Assembly (NCBI GenBank): GCA_019671135.1
Contig: JAHRHY010000001.1
Location: 992,001 to 1,056,000, forward strand
Reading direction: 5' to 3'
DNA: 64,000 bases
From: Linnemannia hyalina
Lineage: Eukaryota > Mortierellomycota > Mortierellomycetes > Mortierellales > Mortierellaceae
Below, one piece after another: positions 46,021 through 59,011 of the stretch. The translations under genes and the position numbers were made by a program. The notes below the pieces were generated by a model. That model searched no databases. It had not been told where the DNA came from and saw only the letters and a list, made by a program, of their open reading frames with translations. Within the stretch, counting starts at the first letter, position 1. Each line of letters starts with the position of its first letter.

Positions 46021-48266
46021 ATGCAACATCAAGCCTTCAACCCCAGGGACTACCCTATCGTCATGGCCATCGACTTTGGCACCACCTTCTCGTACGCAGC
46101 TCTCTTTTATTCTTACCACTGAGACCTATTGGCTTTTTTTTTATTTTTTGATTCTCCAACCAAGCGTCCTTTGTTCGCTTCGTTCGTTCGCTCGTTGGTC
46201 ATTTACCCTTTGACTTGTCTCGGGCAGTGCGAAATAGAATTGGCTAGGCCTCACCACCCCGCCACCTCCTGGGCCTTCGGATCCTAATATTAACTTTTTT
46301 CTTTTTACCTCTCCTTCTACCCCTGCCCATTATATGAAAATAGAGGATGCGCCTATGCCTATGCTCAGGATGACAAGGAGGTCATCGATATCACATCATG
46401 GTAAGGATCAGCAACAACAACAATAACAAAGAGAACTAGCAGTGCCATACATTCATTGATTCATATCGCCGCGGAAACAAGAGTCATTTCTCTTTACCTC
46501 TGCGCCGTGTTACGCATCACATCTTTCAGCTTGAGCAGTCGAAAAATTAATTGTGAATGCGCGTGCCCTCGCCGCTTTTCTTCATTTATTTCTAACGTGT
46601 GCAAACCATACATAGGCCAAAGCAGAGCATTCAGTATCCAAAGACCCCTACCCTGAACCTCTACAAGAAGGATGACCCCGAGCACAAGCTGGTCACTTGG
46701 GGTTGGAAGGCAAAGCTGGAGACTCTCAGACCCTCGGCCAGGCACCACACCTTGCTCTACCAGTACAAACTCCACCTGGACGAAAACATGCAAAACGCGC
46801 CCCTGGAGGTCGACATCACCGTCCTCGAAGCCATCTCCCACTACCTCGAGGCCTTCCACGAGTACGTCGTCGGCGAGATCATGCGTGGATTCGCCAAGAA
46901 CTTTCAGCGCGACCACTTTAGATACTGTCTCACCGTGCCAGCAATGTGGTCCGACAGAGCCAAGAACGTCATGCGTCAAGCCGCCGTTAAAGCTGGCCTC
47001 ATCAAGGAGAGCGACCATCCCGACCGACTCATGTTGATCTCTGAGCCCGAAGCTGCCGCCCTGTATTGCGAGCGCAAATGCGACCAATTCGATCTCGGAC
47101 ATGGCGACCGCTTCATGATTTGCGACGCTGGTGGAGGAACTGTCGATTTGATCGTCTTTGAGATTGCAGTGACAAGTGCTGGACGTCGACTCTCGGAGGT
47201 GACCAAGGGTCACGGTGCCTCCTGCGGTTCCGTCTTCCTCGATCGCCACATGCGTCGTCTCCTGGATCAAAAGTTTGGTCACCACACCGCCAACTTCCCG
47301 GCCAACATTATTCCCAACTTGGTCGACACCTTTGCTGACGCGATCAAGCCTCAGTTTGACGGTATCGAGGATCAGTTCTTGTTGCTCCCCGCCAACAGGT
47401 GCTTTGAAGATTTGGAGGATCCCGAGGCCATTGGTATCGATGATGGCTACCTGGTGTTGACAGCGGCGGAGTTGAAGGAGCATGTCTTTGAACCTGTCGT
47501 CAAAGATGTTCTTTCGTTAATTCAGGAGCAGCTGACGCAGGCTGGAAACTGCTCGGCCATCTTCTTGGTCGGAGGATTCGGATCTTCGAGCTATCTCTAC
47601 AGCCGTGTCAAAGCCCAGTTCAGCTCACAGGTCGGACTCATTTCCATTCCTCCTCGTCCCGAGTTGGCCGTTGTCCGTGGGGCTGTTTGCGTAGGATTGA
47701 ATCCTCGTGTCGTCACCTCGCGTATTGCTCGTCGTTGCTACGGTATTTCCTCGGATCAGCCTTTCGAGAAGGGCAAAGATCCTTTAGCGAAGCGCAAGTT
47801 CGAGGTCAACGGTGTCTGGTGCATTGACCGTTTCTCGCCCTATGTCCGAAAGGGCCACAAAGTCAACGTGGACGAATGTATTTCGCGCGAGTTCTCGTTC
47901 ACAAAGTACTCGGAGGCACCAGAAGACTACAACATTGCCCTGTATGCTACCGATATGGATGGAGACCCACCACGCTACACAACTGACGTTGGTGTGTCCA
48001 AGCTCGCGGATATCCCTATTCCATGCCCGCACGCACCCTCGTCTCGCCTAGGATCCATGGTAGGTCTTTTATTTTGCTCATTGTTTTTTATGATAGGAAA
48101 TAAATGTGTTTACTGACGCACTTTGTGATCTTTTCTACAAATCGTCCAATAGGTCAAGGTCAAGGTGAACATGCATGTCGGATTGAACGAGATTAAGGCC
48201 GAGGCTGTTGTTGGCGACAAGGTCTACAGTACCATCCTGCAGTTCGACGCTGTCGACACTTTCTAA
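46021..48266 (+). CDS. HSPA12-like Hsp70-family ATPase
   Basis: Exons are 46021-46091, 46344-46400, 46616-48059 and 48153-48266; all phases agree, giving 561 residues. The phosphate 1 loop is MAIDFGTTFSGCAYAYA, split by intron 1. Phosphate 2 is FMICDAGGGTVDLIVFEI, and the adenosine motif is FLVGGFGSSSYL. Spacing and divergence match the HSPA12 (12A/12B) branch of the actin-like Hsp70 superfamily: the protein lacks the classic substrate-binding domain and lid and ends after a short beta-rich segment. HSPA12-like genes are often expanded in fungi of this group. The cellular role is not established; an ATP-dependent stress or recognition function is inferred. The golgin gene follows on the same strand after 378 bases. 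Confidence 0.9.
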
Positions 48267-48644
48267 ATTATCTATTTATTCACCCACGCCAAGTTATACA
48301 GTTTTTTTTAAATAAACCGCCACCAAGTCACCTACTTGTGACGTGGCAAAGATCACGTGTGGACAACCTTCTTTCGCCTTCGCTCCACCTAAAAGGGCCA
48401 ACCTGCCATAGGCATCATCTTTTGCCTTCGCCCATCAGCCATACTTTTTCATTCGTTTAATTCCTTACACTTGTATATTATCGCAGGTGAGGCCTCGTTG
48501 TCTTAGCAGGGCCCTTTCATCCGTTCAGGGAGGTGCTCTCCTTCAACTTCGTCTTTTGAAATGCGGCACATCTTGATACTCGACATTTCCTTATTTTTTT
48601 GACTTTATTAGTGTGAACCGGAGACTCCACACGGATAGCCAACT

Positions 48645-51600
48645 ATGAGCAGCTTCTTTGGTACTTCTAGCCCAGGCTCCGGCTCCAATGCCAATGGATC
48701 ATCCTCGAACAGCGGCAGTGGCGGTGGCGGCGGAGGCAGTGGCGGTGGTGGCTGGGGTAGTTTTCTTAAGCAAGGATTGTCGTCAATAGAGTCCAAAATC
48801 GACATGGTCCTCGACATCCAAGTCCCCATCCCTGGTGGAGCCACGGGTACCTTGACGTCGTTTTCGCCTCACGCCAATATCTTGCCGTCAAGCATCACTG
48901 GTGCCCCTACAACCAAGGACACACCTCCGAAACGACAGGCTTCACCTCTGACCTCATCGACAGCAGCCCAAGGCGACTCACGGAACTCTCAGGAAGTGAA
49001 CAGCGACGACGAACGTGGCAAGAAATCAACGGCTCGTAGAAAAACCAGCACGCAGGACTTGCGAAAATCTGTGGTTGGTGCAAAGGCTTTGCAGGATGAT
49101 TCTAGCAGGCGGAGCAGTAGTCAGAGTGAAGATATGGTCACGGTTGATCCCTTTACAGGCATGGTGACGACGGCCCCTGGTGTCAAGCGCATGTCGACGC
49201 CTCCCGTCAGTTCAGGAATGAGTTCAAGTGCCGCAGCTGCAGCTGCAGCCAACAGGGAACGTCTGGAGCAGCGGATGAGAGGTATCTTCAAGAAGCCGAC
49301 GGACTCTCCTCCGACAACTCCTCCGCCCTCAAAGAGAGCCTCGCCTTCGCCTTCGGCCAGGAAATCGGATTCCACAGACCTTGACCGCAAAGACGACGAC
49401 TCGACACAGCAGGACGATGTGGAGAAAACAGAGAGCAAAGTCACCCCAGCCAAAGTCGAAAAGCCTGCACAGGAAGGCGATGCAGAAAACTCGTCAGCGA
49501 CCCATGAGGACAAATCCGAACAGGAACCAAAAACAACAGCGCCAGCAGCACCAACAGCAGACGACGCCGAAACCACTAAACCAACTAGCGCCGACAACGA
49601 TGCTGGCAACGACGCCGACAACGATAACCTGGAGAAGGCTGCAGGCGATGCTGTGGATGAGCAGGAACCGGTCAAGAAGTCACCTGACTCTGTGGTGACA
49701 AAGGACGATGCAGATGTCGATCCTACGCCAGAGGCAGAGGTCAAGACTTCCACGGAGAGCATCAAGGCACCCAAGCCCGAAACTACCACTGAGAGTTCGA
49801 ATGACCAACCTCACACAATTGAGGACGTGGAGCTACCAGGAACGCCAAAGCAGGAGGACACGCAGGAGAACACTCAAGACGAAACCCTAGCAGAGGTAGA
49901 CGTCTCAGCTACACTTTTTGAGCAAACTTCAACTCACACCTCCTCTGAGGATGATATCGCCATCCCCATCTCAAACGATCGACCTGATACCCCGCTCAGT
50001 ACTACTGAGTCTGACCAAGCAATAACGGACGCTGTCAAGATTGAACCAATCACAACCCCATCGCCCACCAAAGACACTGATCAAACCGAAGCAGAAACAA
50101 AAAACGTTCCCTCCCCTGCCGACGTAAACCCTCTCAAGAGGGTCCTGGACCAACGTGAGGAGCAGCTTTTCAAGGTCATGCAAGAACAATCGACACTCAT
50201 TGAGAAGCTTCGCGACCTGGAAGATGCCAAGGCTGCAGAGGATGCCCGGAATGCGGTCAAGCTTGCTGGACTAGAGAAGATGATCGAGACGCAGAAGAAG
50301 GAGCTGGAGGTGGCCAGAGGGTCCAACCTTGTCAGCCAGCCAAAGTCGATCCAGAAGACCTTGGAGGAGCAGCGTGGACTCTTGGAGGAGAAGGACGAGC
50401 AGATTCGAGGATTACTGGCAGAAGGTAATTCTATCATGTACCTGGACTTGGGGGCATTATTTTGGCGAAAGTTAGAAGCCGATTTTTTTTATTTACATTG
50501 ATTATATTTGCATGAATAGGCGAGGTCCTTTCCAAGAAGGAGTTCAAGCATCTGACGACCATCAAGACGTTGCGGATGAAAACTATCGAAATGGAGAAGA
50601 TTCAGATGGACACCCAGAAAAAGATGGACAAGGTCGTCACAGAATGCACTGAGGCTCAGTCCAAGGTGACCAGGCTAACCGACGAGAACAAGCAACTCCA
50701 AGGTACGAGCTAACTTCGAAGATACCTAACCTCGATCTTGTGGTATGTAAGCTTCCAAAGAGGCCTAACGCAATGCTATATGTATATTTGAGGAAAATAG
50801 AATCGGTCAGGTCGTTGCACGACATCAATCAGCGCCAGAACAAGCAGGCGACAAAAGTCGAGGCTGAATTGATTCAACTCCGAGAGGACAAGGCAAACCT
50901 TCAGATGGGACTGGACCGTGCTTGGCAGGAACTAGCCGAGGCCCGCAAGGCATCGGCAGAGTTGTCTAGTCAGACACACGCGGCCGCATTGGAGCGGGAG
51001 ATGAAGATGAACGAAGACTTGCACGAACAGCTGGATTCTCTCAAAGCCCAACATGCAGCCGTTGAGTCGAATTTTCGCCAGGATATCCAAGAGCTTCGCG
51101 TGTCGTTGTCCAACCGCGAGGAGCTCGCAGGCGAGAAGGAGGATCAGCTCTACATGGAAATCAGGAGCCTGCAGGTACGTCTGGAGCAGAAGGATCACGA
51201 TTCTTATGAGCTCCAGGAGACCTTAGATGAAGCCCGTCGACCCCTTCTCCATCAGATTGAAATTCTCCAAAACCAACAAGGAGTGGCAAACAGGAACTGG
51301 GACAAGGTCGAGAAGAGCTTGGCACGACGCATTTCTGAGGCTGAGGAGAACACTACGAAGGCACAGGAGCGTGAACGAGCAGCTCGCGATAGGCTTGACG
51401 AAGTGGTAAGCACAACAAATTAGTTTTTTTTTGGCGCCAAATAATTTAGGTTCGCTGCTTGTGCTTTGACACTAATCCCTATACTTGCATTTGCACGTAC
51501 AGAAATCGCAAATCAACGCTCTGGAAGCACGCTTGGAGACGTTGAGGATCGCAGACACACAGCTGCGGTCTGATATGAACACCAACAAGCGAGCCTTGGC

Positions 51601-52550
51601 AGAGAAGGAGGATGCAGCACGTCAGGCACAAGCAGAGTTGAGTCGCGAGCGTCTGAACCGTGAGCGGGCTGTTGAGGAAGCCAAGGAGGATGTCGAGCGG
51701 AAATGGCACCAGCAACAGCATGCCGAGGTCGAGAAGCTCAAGGCTCAGATCCAGCAGCTTCAACAACAGCGCCCTAATACTCACTCTGGCGGCGACGGCG
51801 ATTTGCTGAGCGCTACATCGGATTCTATTCATGCTCGGAGACCTTCGTCTTCGTCGGTTGTATCTGTCAATTCTCCAATGTTAGGTGGAGGAGGTGCAAT
51901 GGCGGCCAAGATGGCTGGTGCTCTGGGCAGGACCAGTTTTGAGTCAATAACTAGTCCCACTAGCCTGGATGGTATGGCACCTTCGTTGTCTCGCAGTAGT
52001 TCGTCACATACCATGGCGGGTATCGGTGCAGGACCAGGAACGCCTACGATGGGACTCATGGGACTTGGTGGCGGTGGTGGCAGCAGTGCTGGACAGGCCG
52101 TTGCTATGGAACGACTGAACGCGATGGTCCGTCAACTTGAGGGTCAAGTCACCTTCTTGGCTGAACAAGTTCGCTCCGCCAATAGGAACAAAGGTAACAT
52201 AGGCCTTTTGTTGTATTTGCTTAATTTACTGGAGTTATCTCGCAATCATGAGTCTGAGAACTAACACGGTGTATCTATGATGCATAGATGAACTGTCGGA
52301 CGAGCTGGTCAAGGTAACGATGGAGCTGGAGGAGCTTCAGGGCGCAGCGTCCAAGGTACCAAGTCTGGAACAGGAGTTGACATTGCTGAAGGATCGCCAT
52401 AGAGCAGCACTGGAGATGCTGGGCGAGAAGACGGAGGAGGTGCAAGAGCTGAGAGCGGATATCCTTGATGTGAAGGAGGCCTACCGCGACCAGATCAATG
52501 AACTACTCGCGCAACTGGAGAAATTGAGAAAGGCCAATGCTGCTCATTAG
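48645..52550 (+). CDS. TMF1: TMF1/Sgm1-type Golgi coiled-coil protein (golgin)
   Basis: Exons are 48645-50424, 50520-50702, 50801-51405, 51503-52193 and 52288-52550, giving 1173 residues. The N-terminus (MSSFFGTSSPGSGSNANG, a Gly-rich run, WGSFLKQGLSSIE) precedes a long acidic Thr/Glu/Asp-rich linker. From about residue 490 it is coiled coil: REEQLFKVMQEQSTLIEKLR, LLAEGEVLSKKEFKHLTTIK and ENKQLQESVRSLHDINQRQ. These match the TMF 'DNA-binding' region. The C-terminal coil (DELVKVTMELEELQ, then YRDQINELLAQLEKL) matches the TMF C-terminal domain that binds Rab6/Ypt6. Human TMF1 and yeast Sgm1 tether vesicles at the Golgi, and the same role is inferred. The gene ends 97 bases before the inner edge of the right arm. 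Confidence 0.87.
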
Positions 52551-52798
52551 ATTCCTTTTTTTTTAAAAATATTATCAATACACGTTACTTGTACAAAGCA
52601 GCGTTGAGAAAATGATTTGGGTTTGTGGTGATGAAGTGTATTTATTTGGGTAATGGTATGGTACAGATGCTGGATGAAGTTATGCTGGAGAGAGGTATAA
52701 GGCGCAAGCCGTTAAAATGCAATGGTGTGGTGTTGGTATGGGGTGGTATGAACAAGTCGCTCGACGAGTAGGGAGGGGAGACTTGAAGAGGCCTGCGC

Positions 52799-53005
52799 TT
52801 AGCGGATGTAGGGACCGGTGGCGGCGTTGGACATGGTTTTGTTGAGGACGAAAAGTAGGGCCTCGTCGTGGGTCATCTTGACGCCCTGGTGGATGCGATG
52901 CTCGTGGATCGAGTTGCGGGGGGTCTGGGCGGGGCTGGTGGCAGGGGTGTTGGCGGCCGAGGCGGTCTGGTTCTTGGAGGACGAGGACTTGAAGAAGGAA
53001 GGCAT
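52799..53005 (-). CDS. Small-family protein D', class II (right copy)
   Basis: 68 residues, identical in sequence to protein D (22885-23091), intronless. Its TATA box is mirrored at about 53120-53127. The leader has lost one CAACAG unit relative to the left copy. It is tail-to-tail with the golgin gene, the stop codons lying about 250 bases apart. Function unknown; complete preservation of the reading frame argues that this copy is active or very recently made. Confidence 0.75.
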   Translation of the reverse strand: MPSFFKSSSSKNQTASAANTPATSPAQTPRNSIHEHRIHQGVKMTHDEALLFVLNKTMSNAATGPYIR

Positions 53006-54062
53006 CTTTGGTATGTTTGTGTTGTTTGGTGGTTGTGGTTTTGTTGGTTTGTTGCTGTTGAGCTGGATGATGTTGTGGTTTGTGAGTGAGGAGAAGAGAG
53101 GAATGTGGGCGAGGCACCGTTTATTTATACAGGTGGAGGTCAAGGTGAACAGAGGCTGGCCAGGGCCTGACCGCAGTTGTTGATGATGTCTAAATGAAGG
53201 TCTGCTTCAGTTGGTCAGGGCACTGGAAGGAGAATGGACAGATCGAGGCATATCCGCGTTTGTTTGCCACAAAGGGTAAGCAAAATAATAATAGACTTGG
53301 CTGAAAGAAAAAGGCGGGTAAAGTGAGTGAGTACGTGTTACTGTATGATGTTATGAGGGGATGAATGAATGAATGAATGGGACACAATTGAACTCTCTTT
53401 CCCCTCAGTTCTCTTGTCTGAAAGGTCAACAAGGCATCGTTTCCATATTCGACCATGAACAGTGCCAAAAAATAAGCCTTTACTCCGCCCGAGAGAAGAG
53501 AAATGGGGAGGATGTCTAAAAAGAACTCTTCCTTTCCTTGTTTATTCTCACTGCGGGCGGGGCGGGGGATTATGCTGAAAAGAAGGACAGGACGTCAAAA
53601 TGGAACGAGGGAGAAAAAGGGAGAAAAAGAGAGAGAGAGAGAAAGAAAGGATCGGGTCCAACTTGGCTTCGCGCTCGATCTCGAGGAGAAAGGGGTGCAT
53701 GGCAATGATCCAGTACTCTAATGGCCAAATCGCGCGTCTTTGTTTGTGTTTGGTGGTCTGTCCGATATGAGTACCAGTGTATGTACTGCACGTACACTTT
53801 ACTGTTGCATAGAGTGGAACGAATGTGGAGCGCGCTTGTATGAGGCGACTATTGAGTTTATTATTCGATGATATGATGTTTGGTGCTGAAGACGAGGTGA
53901 GAGTATGGTACAAGAGGTAGGAGGAGCAGCAAGGAACGATGGCTTCTTGGCTTGCTTGGTATATGTGTAATGAGTGGAAGGGACTTGGACCATGAGTTTG
54001 GGATGAACTTGATCAGCGGACAAAGGGGAGACAGAGGGGAGACAGACAAGGACAGGAGTCCT

Positions 54063-54281
54063 TTAGAGGATATAGGGGCCAAAGCGACCGCCAGACATGG
54101 CCTTGGTCATGAGATTGTGGAGCATTTCAGCGTCCTGAGCCTGCTTCATCTGCTGCTTGGAGGCCATGTCGACAGGGCGGGATTCTTCCAACGAGACGCG
54201 AGGGGTCTGGATGGGGGTCTGGCCAGGGGTGTTGGCAGCCGAGGCGGTCTTGTTCTTCTTGGACTTTTTGAAGATGTTCAT
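54063..54281 (-). CDS. Small-family protein C', class II (right copy)
   Basis: 72 residues starting MNIFKKSKKNKTASAANTP. It differs from protein C by one residue (Lys instead of Asn near position 8). It ends KAMSGGRFGPYIL. Promoter and leader are as in the left arm. No introns and no recognised domain. Confidence 0.75.
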   Translation of the reverse strand: MNIFKKSKKNKTASAANTPGQTPIQTPRVSLEESRPVDMASKQQMKQAQDAEMLHNLMTKAMSGGRFGPYIL

Positions 54282-57188
54282 TTTGTGTGTTGTTATGTGA
54301 GGAGGAGGTAGAAGGAGAAGTCGGTTCTAGTTGCTGTTTGAAAAGTGAGTTGTGGATGATGTGGTGGATGGGGTGTGATATTTATACGGTTGCCGGGTAT
54401 GTCGGGTCCCAGAACGAGGGACGAAGAGGGTATCCGTGTCTGCCTACCCAAATATAGTGCCATACCCCAAAGAGTAGGACGGACTTGGTGAGGATAACCG
54501 CAGTTGAGTTTAGCAACCCCACCAACCAACCAACCTCCACCACACTATCCCAGCACCAGTGCTGAGAAACTTGGCTTGGCTTGATTGACTGACACTGGAT
54601 TCTCAGTCCGCACACGGACGCGCTGTATTTGGGCATGAAAAGGACAAGTTCAATGGTGATAACAATGTGCAATGCATATATATCTTTTTCACCTCAAGCT
54701 CCACTTGAATATTTGCAACAAATAGCTGTAAGCGAAACAAGCAGCACTGAGTGGGCATCAAAAAGAGAGAGAGAATGCGAAAGAGCCAACGCGCGCGATA
54801 ACTGAAAACGTGCAAGAGACATGGGTAAGGGTAGGAGGAATGGGAAGGATGAGAGATGAGAATGAAATTGGGGTAGTGCAATAAGAGGCTGGTCAGTCTC
54901 CGACACGACTCTGATCTCAAAAGGATGCCTTGTGGCGAGGAGTCTGCTTGACCATGCAAATTAGAAACAGGAAAAGCTTGAGCCCTTGGGGATATTTCTG
55001 GAAACTCCACTCGGCTATCTGGAGGTAGGTAGTCAAAGGAAGGCTCCTTTTAGGAAGTGTCGAGACTTGAGAGTGCGAGGGTATGGGTTCGCCATGTACG
55101 TGGTTGACATTGAAGCCGCTCAAGAAAAGGCTGGTTGTTAGAGCAAGCGTGTCAATTCAAACCATTCTTGATATTGAAAAAAGAGACTGAGGTTGTGATG
55201 CTCACGTTGTTGGTTCTGAGCAAGTCCATTTGAGTGTAGATTGTCGATGAACTCAGCAAGCAAGCAAGATGAGATGATTAGAGGGGAAAGAAAGAAGGCA
55301 AGGAGGAGCTGACTGGGAACAAGAATGACAATGAAAAGGAGAGATGGCCAAGGGAAATAAAAAGGTGTTGCCACTGTTGAATGTCGACCAGTCAATCGAT
55401 CTCGTTTTGTCCCACGATGAACCATTGATGATGCTATCTTTGCTCATCTGGGCACAGCTCAGGTAATTGGTGGCAAACAAACCACGAAAAAGTAGTTCTC
55501 ATCAGCATACACGTACACAGCGTAAGCAAGCTGACTTCCCGCAGTTGCCCCAGTCCCTTTCTGTTCAGTACATCCCACTCCATGAGCCAATTATTCACAC
55601 TCCACAACCACTACCTTCATGCTCATTATTACCCCTCCTTCCTCTAACCAAAAGAGTCCTTCCTTGTTCCTGACCCCAGCCTTGTTTGCCTTTACTTACA
55701 CCACCTTGCACCACCTCAGACTAGACTTTTGTAGAACTTGCCAGACTGAAAAAATCTTTCCATTTTTCAAGCGGCAGCCAAAAGAAAAATCTCCGATTGA
55801 AAAATAACTCCAGGGGTCGTTCAACCCACTTCAATCATCATTCATGGCGATAGAACGGTATACTCTATTTATTCACTCAGATAAATAAACTCTTTTCTTC
55901 TCTCGAGCGAATCCCTCGCCGCAAGAGGGCAACGTTCAAGGGCTGGGTTGGAAGATTCTAGTGACAGTGCTGCCTTGTAGAATAAAAATGAGAATGGTTC
56001 CTAAAAGAGGGTCTGATCACTTCATTTCTTCAGTACCCTTCTTTTGCCTGTTTAGCTGTTTTAGCTGGGGAGTAGCTGCCGTTGAACGGTTGGAGCAGTG
56101 GAACGACCTGGGAACCATTGGCTAATTACCCTTTTTGTAAGGGCATAGTTGAAGAATATCATGAGAACTGCGGTGGGTGCTTATTGTTGTGAACAAATGC
56201 CTCAACGGTCGATATTTTTGGATTGAACGAGCGTAGACGTGTCAAGCACAAATAGGCTGAGGATGTGACCGAGAAAGTATGGGGTGACCGCAGTTCATAG
56301 TCAAGGGAAAGGTGCGAATCGGGTGGAGGCGCCTGGAAGGTTCTTGAGAGAAGGCACTGGAAGGATGGCGGTTTAACAGAGTGTAACAGAGCGTAACAGA
56401 GCGCGAGTAGAAACGAACAAACACAGAACGGCGGACAGTGAACCCAGACGGCAGACATAAGAGGGGAAAGAGTAGTGTTCCTCCGTGCCTTGACGGCAAG
56501 ACTGTATTTGTCGCTTATCCTTATGTCAAGAAGGAGTAGGCGCAAGGTTGCAGTAGGTGTTGCTGTTAATCCTAAAATAACAAACGTTCCAATCTCTAAC
56601 GACAGAGAGTGAGAGTGAAGGTTGTTGGTGGTCTGTCCGCAACTCCTGACAAACAAACAAACAAACAGAGGGGACAGGGGTCAGTCGTCCCATAAACAAA
56701 CGATCCGATCAGGTTGTCCATTCAATCGCAGTACTTTACTCTCCCACGACCCCTCCTGTCCATTTACTCTCCCACGGCTTGCCTCTCTGCCTCTTGGCCG
56801 TCCATTCATTTTGAAACTCTTTACTTCACTCCATCCTGTGAGGAACAGGAACAGGGTGGCATGTTGTGTTTGACGACGACGACGGGGGACAACTCTGTGA
56901 GATGAGTAAAAATAAACCAGACATGATTGACTTTTTCAGGCTGCGCTCGAACCTGAACTTGAACCGTGCGGGGCCTGGAATGAGTGAAAGTGTATTGTGT
57001 AAACAAAGAGAGACGGATTAATATGCGGAATGAATGAACAAAGAATAACCATAAGAGGGAGAAAAGGGTTGCTGTTTATGGGTTTACACGGCGAGAGACC
57101 ACTTTTGTTGGGTTGCTTTGAGGCAATTGGAGAAAGAGAGGGTGGGTCGTGCCTTTGTAATGAAAATTGTCTGCGGGGAGCCACTTCA

Positions 57189-57196
57189 TATAAATA
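57189..57196 (+). promoter_or_regulatory. TATA box of small gene B'
   Basis: TATAAATA lies 127 bases upstream of the B' start codon and is identical in the left arm (18689-18696, opposite strand). Confidence 0.6.
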
Positions 57197-57322
57197 CTCT
57201 TGAAGCATTCCCCTCTTTTCTTCTTTTCTCTACTTCATCATCACAAACAACCAAACAAATCAAACCAAATCAAACAACCACTTCCACTTCCACCCCACCC
57301 CACAACACAACACACATCCACA

Positions 57323-57547
57323 ATGACCTTCTTCAAGCTTAACGGAACCTTCTCCTCCTCCAAGAAGAACAAGACCGCCTCGGCTGCCAACACCCCCTCG
57401 CAGACCCCTCGTACCTCGGTCCACCTCACCGGCGCTGACCTTGCCGCCGTCAACAAGAACACTGCCATGACCCCCGAGGCCCTCGAGGCCCACTTCGTCA
57501 AGGCCAACATGGGACACATGCAGGCTCTTTCCATGTCTAGAATGTAA
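57323..57547 (+). CDS. Small-family protein B', class I (right copy)
   Basis: 74 residues starting MTFFKLNGTFSSSKKNK. Compared with protein B it reads NKTASAANTP (Ala for Thr) and TPRTSVHL (Val for Ile). The Ala makes its core agree exactly with C and D. It ends GHMQALSMSRM. The ATG at 57323 follows a CA-rich leader (CACATCCACA). A longer in-frame reading from 57200 would translate the TATA-proximal leader and is not supported. Confidence 0.75.
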   Translation: MTFFKLNGTFSSSKKNKTASAANTPSQTPRTSVHLTGADLAAVNKNTAMTPEALEAHFVKANMGHMQALSMSRM

Positions 57548-58601
57548 AAAGCACCCTCTGCTATACACTCTCTGCCTCTATTCCGACTCGATCGGCTTCC
57601 TCTCGTCTCGTCCGGATCTCTTTCAAGTCCTGCTCCCTCCCTCTCATCAAGACACACTCGCTATTACACATCGTCGTTGTTGCTGTTTGGAGGATAATTT
57701 TCTTTTATTTGATTCGGATGCGAGTAGCCTCGCATACCCCTCCAACCTCCAGCATATTCATTCATTCACTGTACAACACTCGGCATTCTTCATCATCATA
57801 ATAAACCATTTCTGTCATTACAGACAAACAAACATATCCTGTATCCTGCTCATGATCCGAATTGTCTTTTCGAATGTCCACAGAAATAATGAATAAGAGA
57901 GAGTACAGCTGAAATGAAGAGGGAGTAAAAGATCAACAACACAGTCGGAGGACAGACAATTTTTATTTCGATCCAGGAACAATCATCTCGCTGCTGCCCT
58001 TTTTTATCGTCGGAGAGATGTACTTGGGATCGTAGACGTCTGTCGACCCATTGCTACCAAAAGACTAGGTGTTGTTGCTTTGTGTTGTGGTAATATAGGT
58101 GATAAGAAGGGCGAGTGACAGGACAAGCAGCGAGATAGTCAACGGCGGAAGAGTTTGTCAATTCTCGCTATTGTTCATGATTGCCAACAATTTTCATCCT
58201 TTGGTGATCCAGCGGCAAATAAGCTCATAGTGCGCAGACAGAGACAGTAATAAAGGAACTATGGTACCACCCATGACTCACGCCCATAGTACTGAAGCAC
58301 TCCCTCAGACCTAAGACGGCAGAGGTGCTGAGCAACTGCGCCATGCTGCAGGATGGTAGAGCTAGCCATACCCAGCACACGGCGTCCTCATTCGTTTCTT
58401 ATTTCGTTTAGAAAACAAAGTATCATCGAGGGTGTCATCCGAGGGTGTCATTGATGAATAATCAAATCCTTAATTTTTGAGTGCGGCGCGTACAATTGTC
58501 AATTGTTCAGCAAACGGCATCAAATGAACATGCTGCTCGTCTTTGTAGGAGGTGTATGCAGCAGTGGTCGATTGACATACAGACAAAGGGACGCGAATTG
58601 A

Positions 58602-58608
58602 TATAAAA
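58602..58608 (+). promoter_or_regulatory. TATA box of small gene A'
   Basis: TATAAAA lies 188 bases upstream of the A' start codon, followed by the GCCAAG tandem tract (58671-58704). The mirrored element is present in the left arm near 17279-17284. Confidence 0.5.
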
Positions 58609-58795
58609 GCTACTAACGATCCCCCATTTTCTTTGTTCTCCATCAAACGCACTCAACTCAAGCAGAGCAAGCCAAGCCAGCCAAGCCAGCCAAGCCAGCC
58701 AAGCCCGACAAGCAATACTACAACCAACTCTCTCATCACAACATACACTAGCACTCTCAACCCAACTCCTCAACACCTTTCCCAAAACCACTACC

Positions 58796-58993
58796 ATGTC
58801 GCTTTTCAAGATCTCCAAGAACAAGATCGCCTCGGCTGTCAGCACCCCTACTCAGACCCCCCGCTCCTCGCTCCAAATCAATGCCTCGGATGCCAACATG
58901 ACCTCTACCGTGATATCCGCTGATGTCGAGAGACTCCTTAAGAAGACTACCACCATTGGTCACAACCAGGCCTTGTCGCTGGCTAGGATGTAA
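58796..58993 (+). CDS. Small-family protein A', class I (right copy)
   Basis: 65 residues, identical to protein A: start MSLFKISKNKIASAVS, core STPTQTPRSS, end GHNQALSLARM. It lies 18 bases from the outer boundary of the right arm, so its 3' flank beyond the boundary is unrelated to that of copy A. The two copies must therefore use different 3' ends or terminate within those bases. Function unknown. Confidence 0.72.
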   Translation: MSLFKISKNKIASAVSTPTQTPRSSLQINASDANMTSTVISADVERLLKKTTTIGHNQALSLARM

Positions 58994-59011
58994 TAGGTTG
59001 TCAATCGTCTT

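Larger units (their letters stand above)
52648..59011. repeat. Right arm of the 6.4 kb inverted duplication
   Basis: The reverse complement of 16871-23242. It begins 97 bases after the golgin stop codon and ends 18 bases after the stop of gene A'. Gene order is D'(-), C'(-), B'(+), A'(+), the mirror image of the left arm. All four frames are intact. The spacers match those of the left arm: promoters, the candidate structured element (about 58259-58371) and the AACTGCGG motifs. Identity by eye is about 98%, not computed. Beyond both edges the sequence diverges abruptly, with no target-site duplication recognised. Confidence 0.95.

Noticed and set aside
46494..47483. 329-codon frame antisense to the HSPA12-like gene
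   Set aside because: Shadow frame; the + strand has the Hsp70 motifs and consistent exons.
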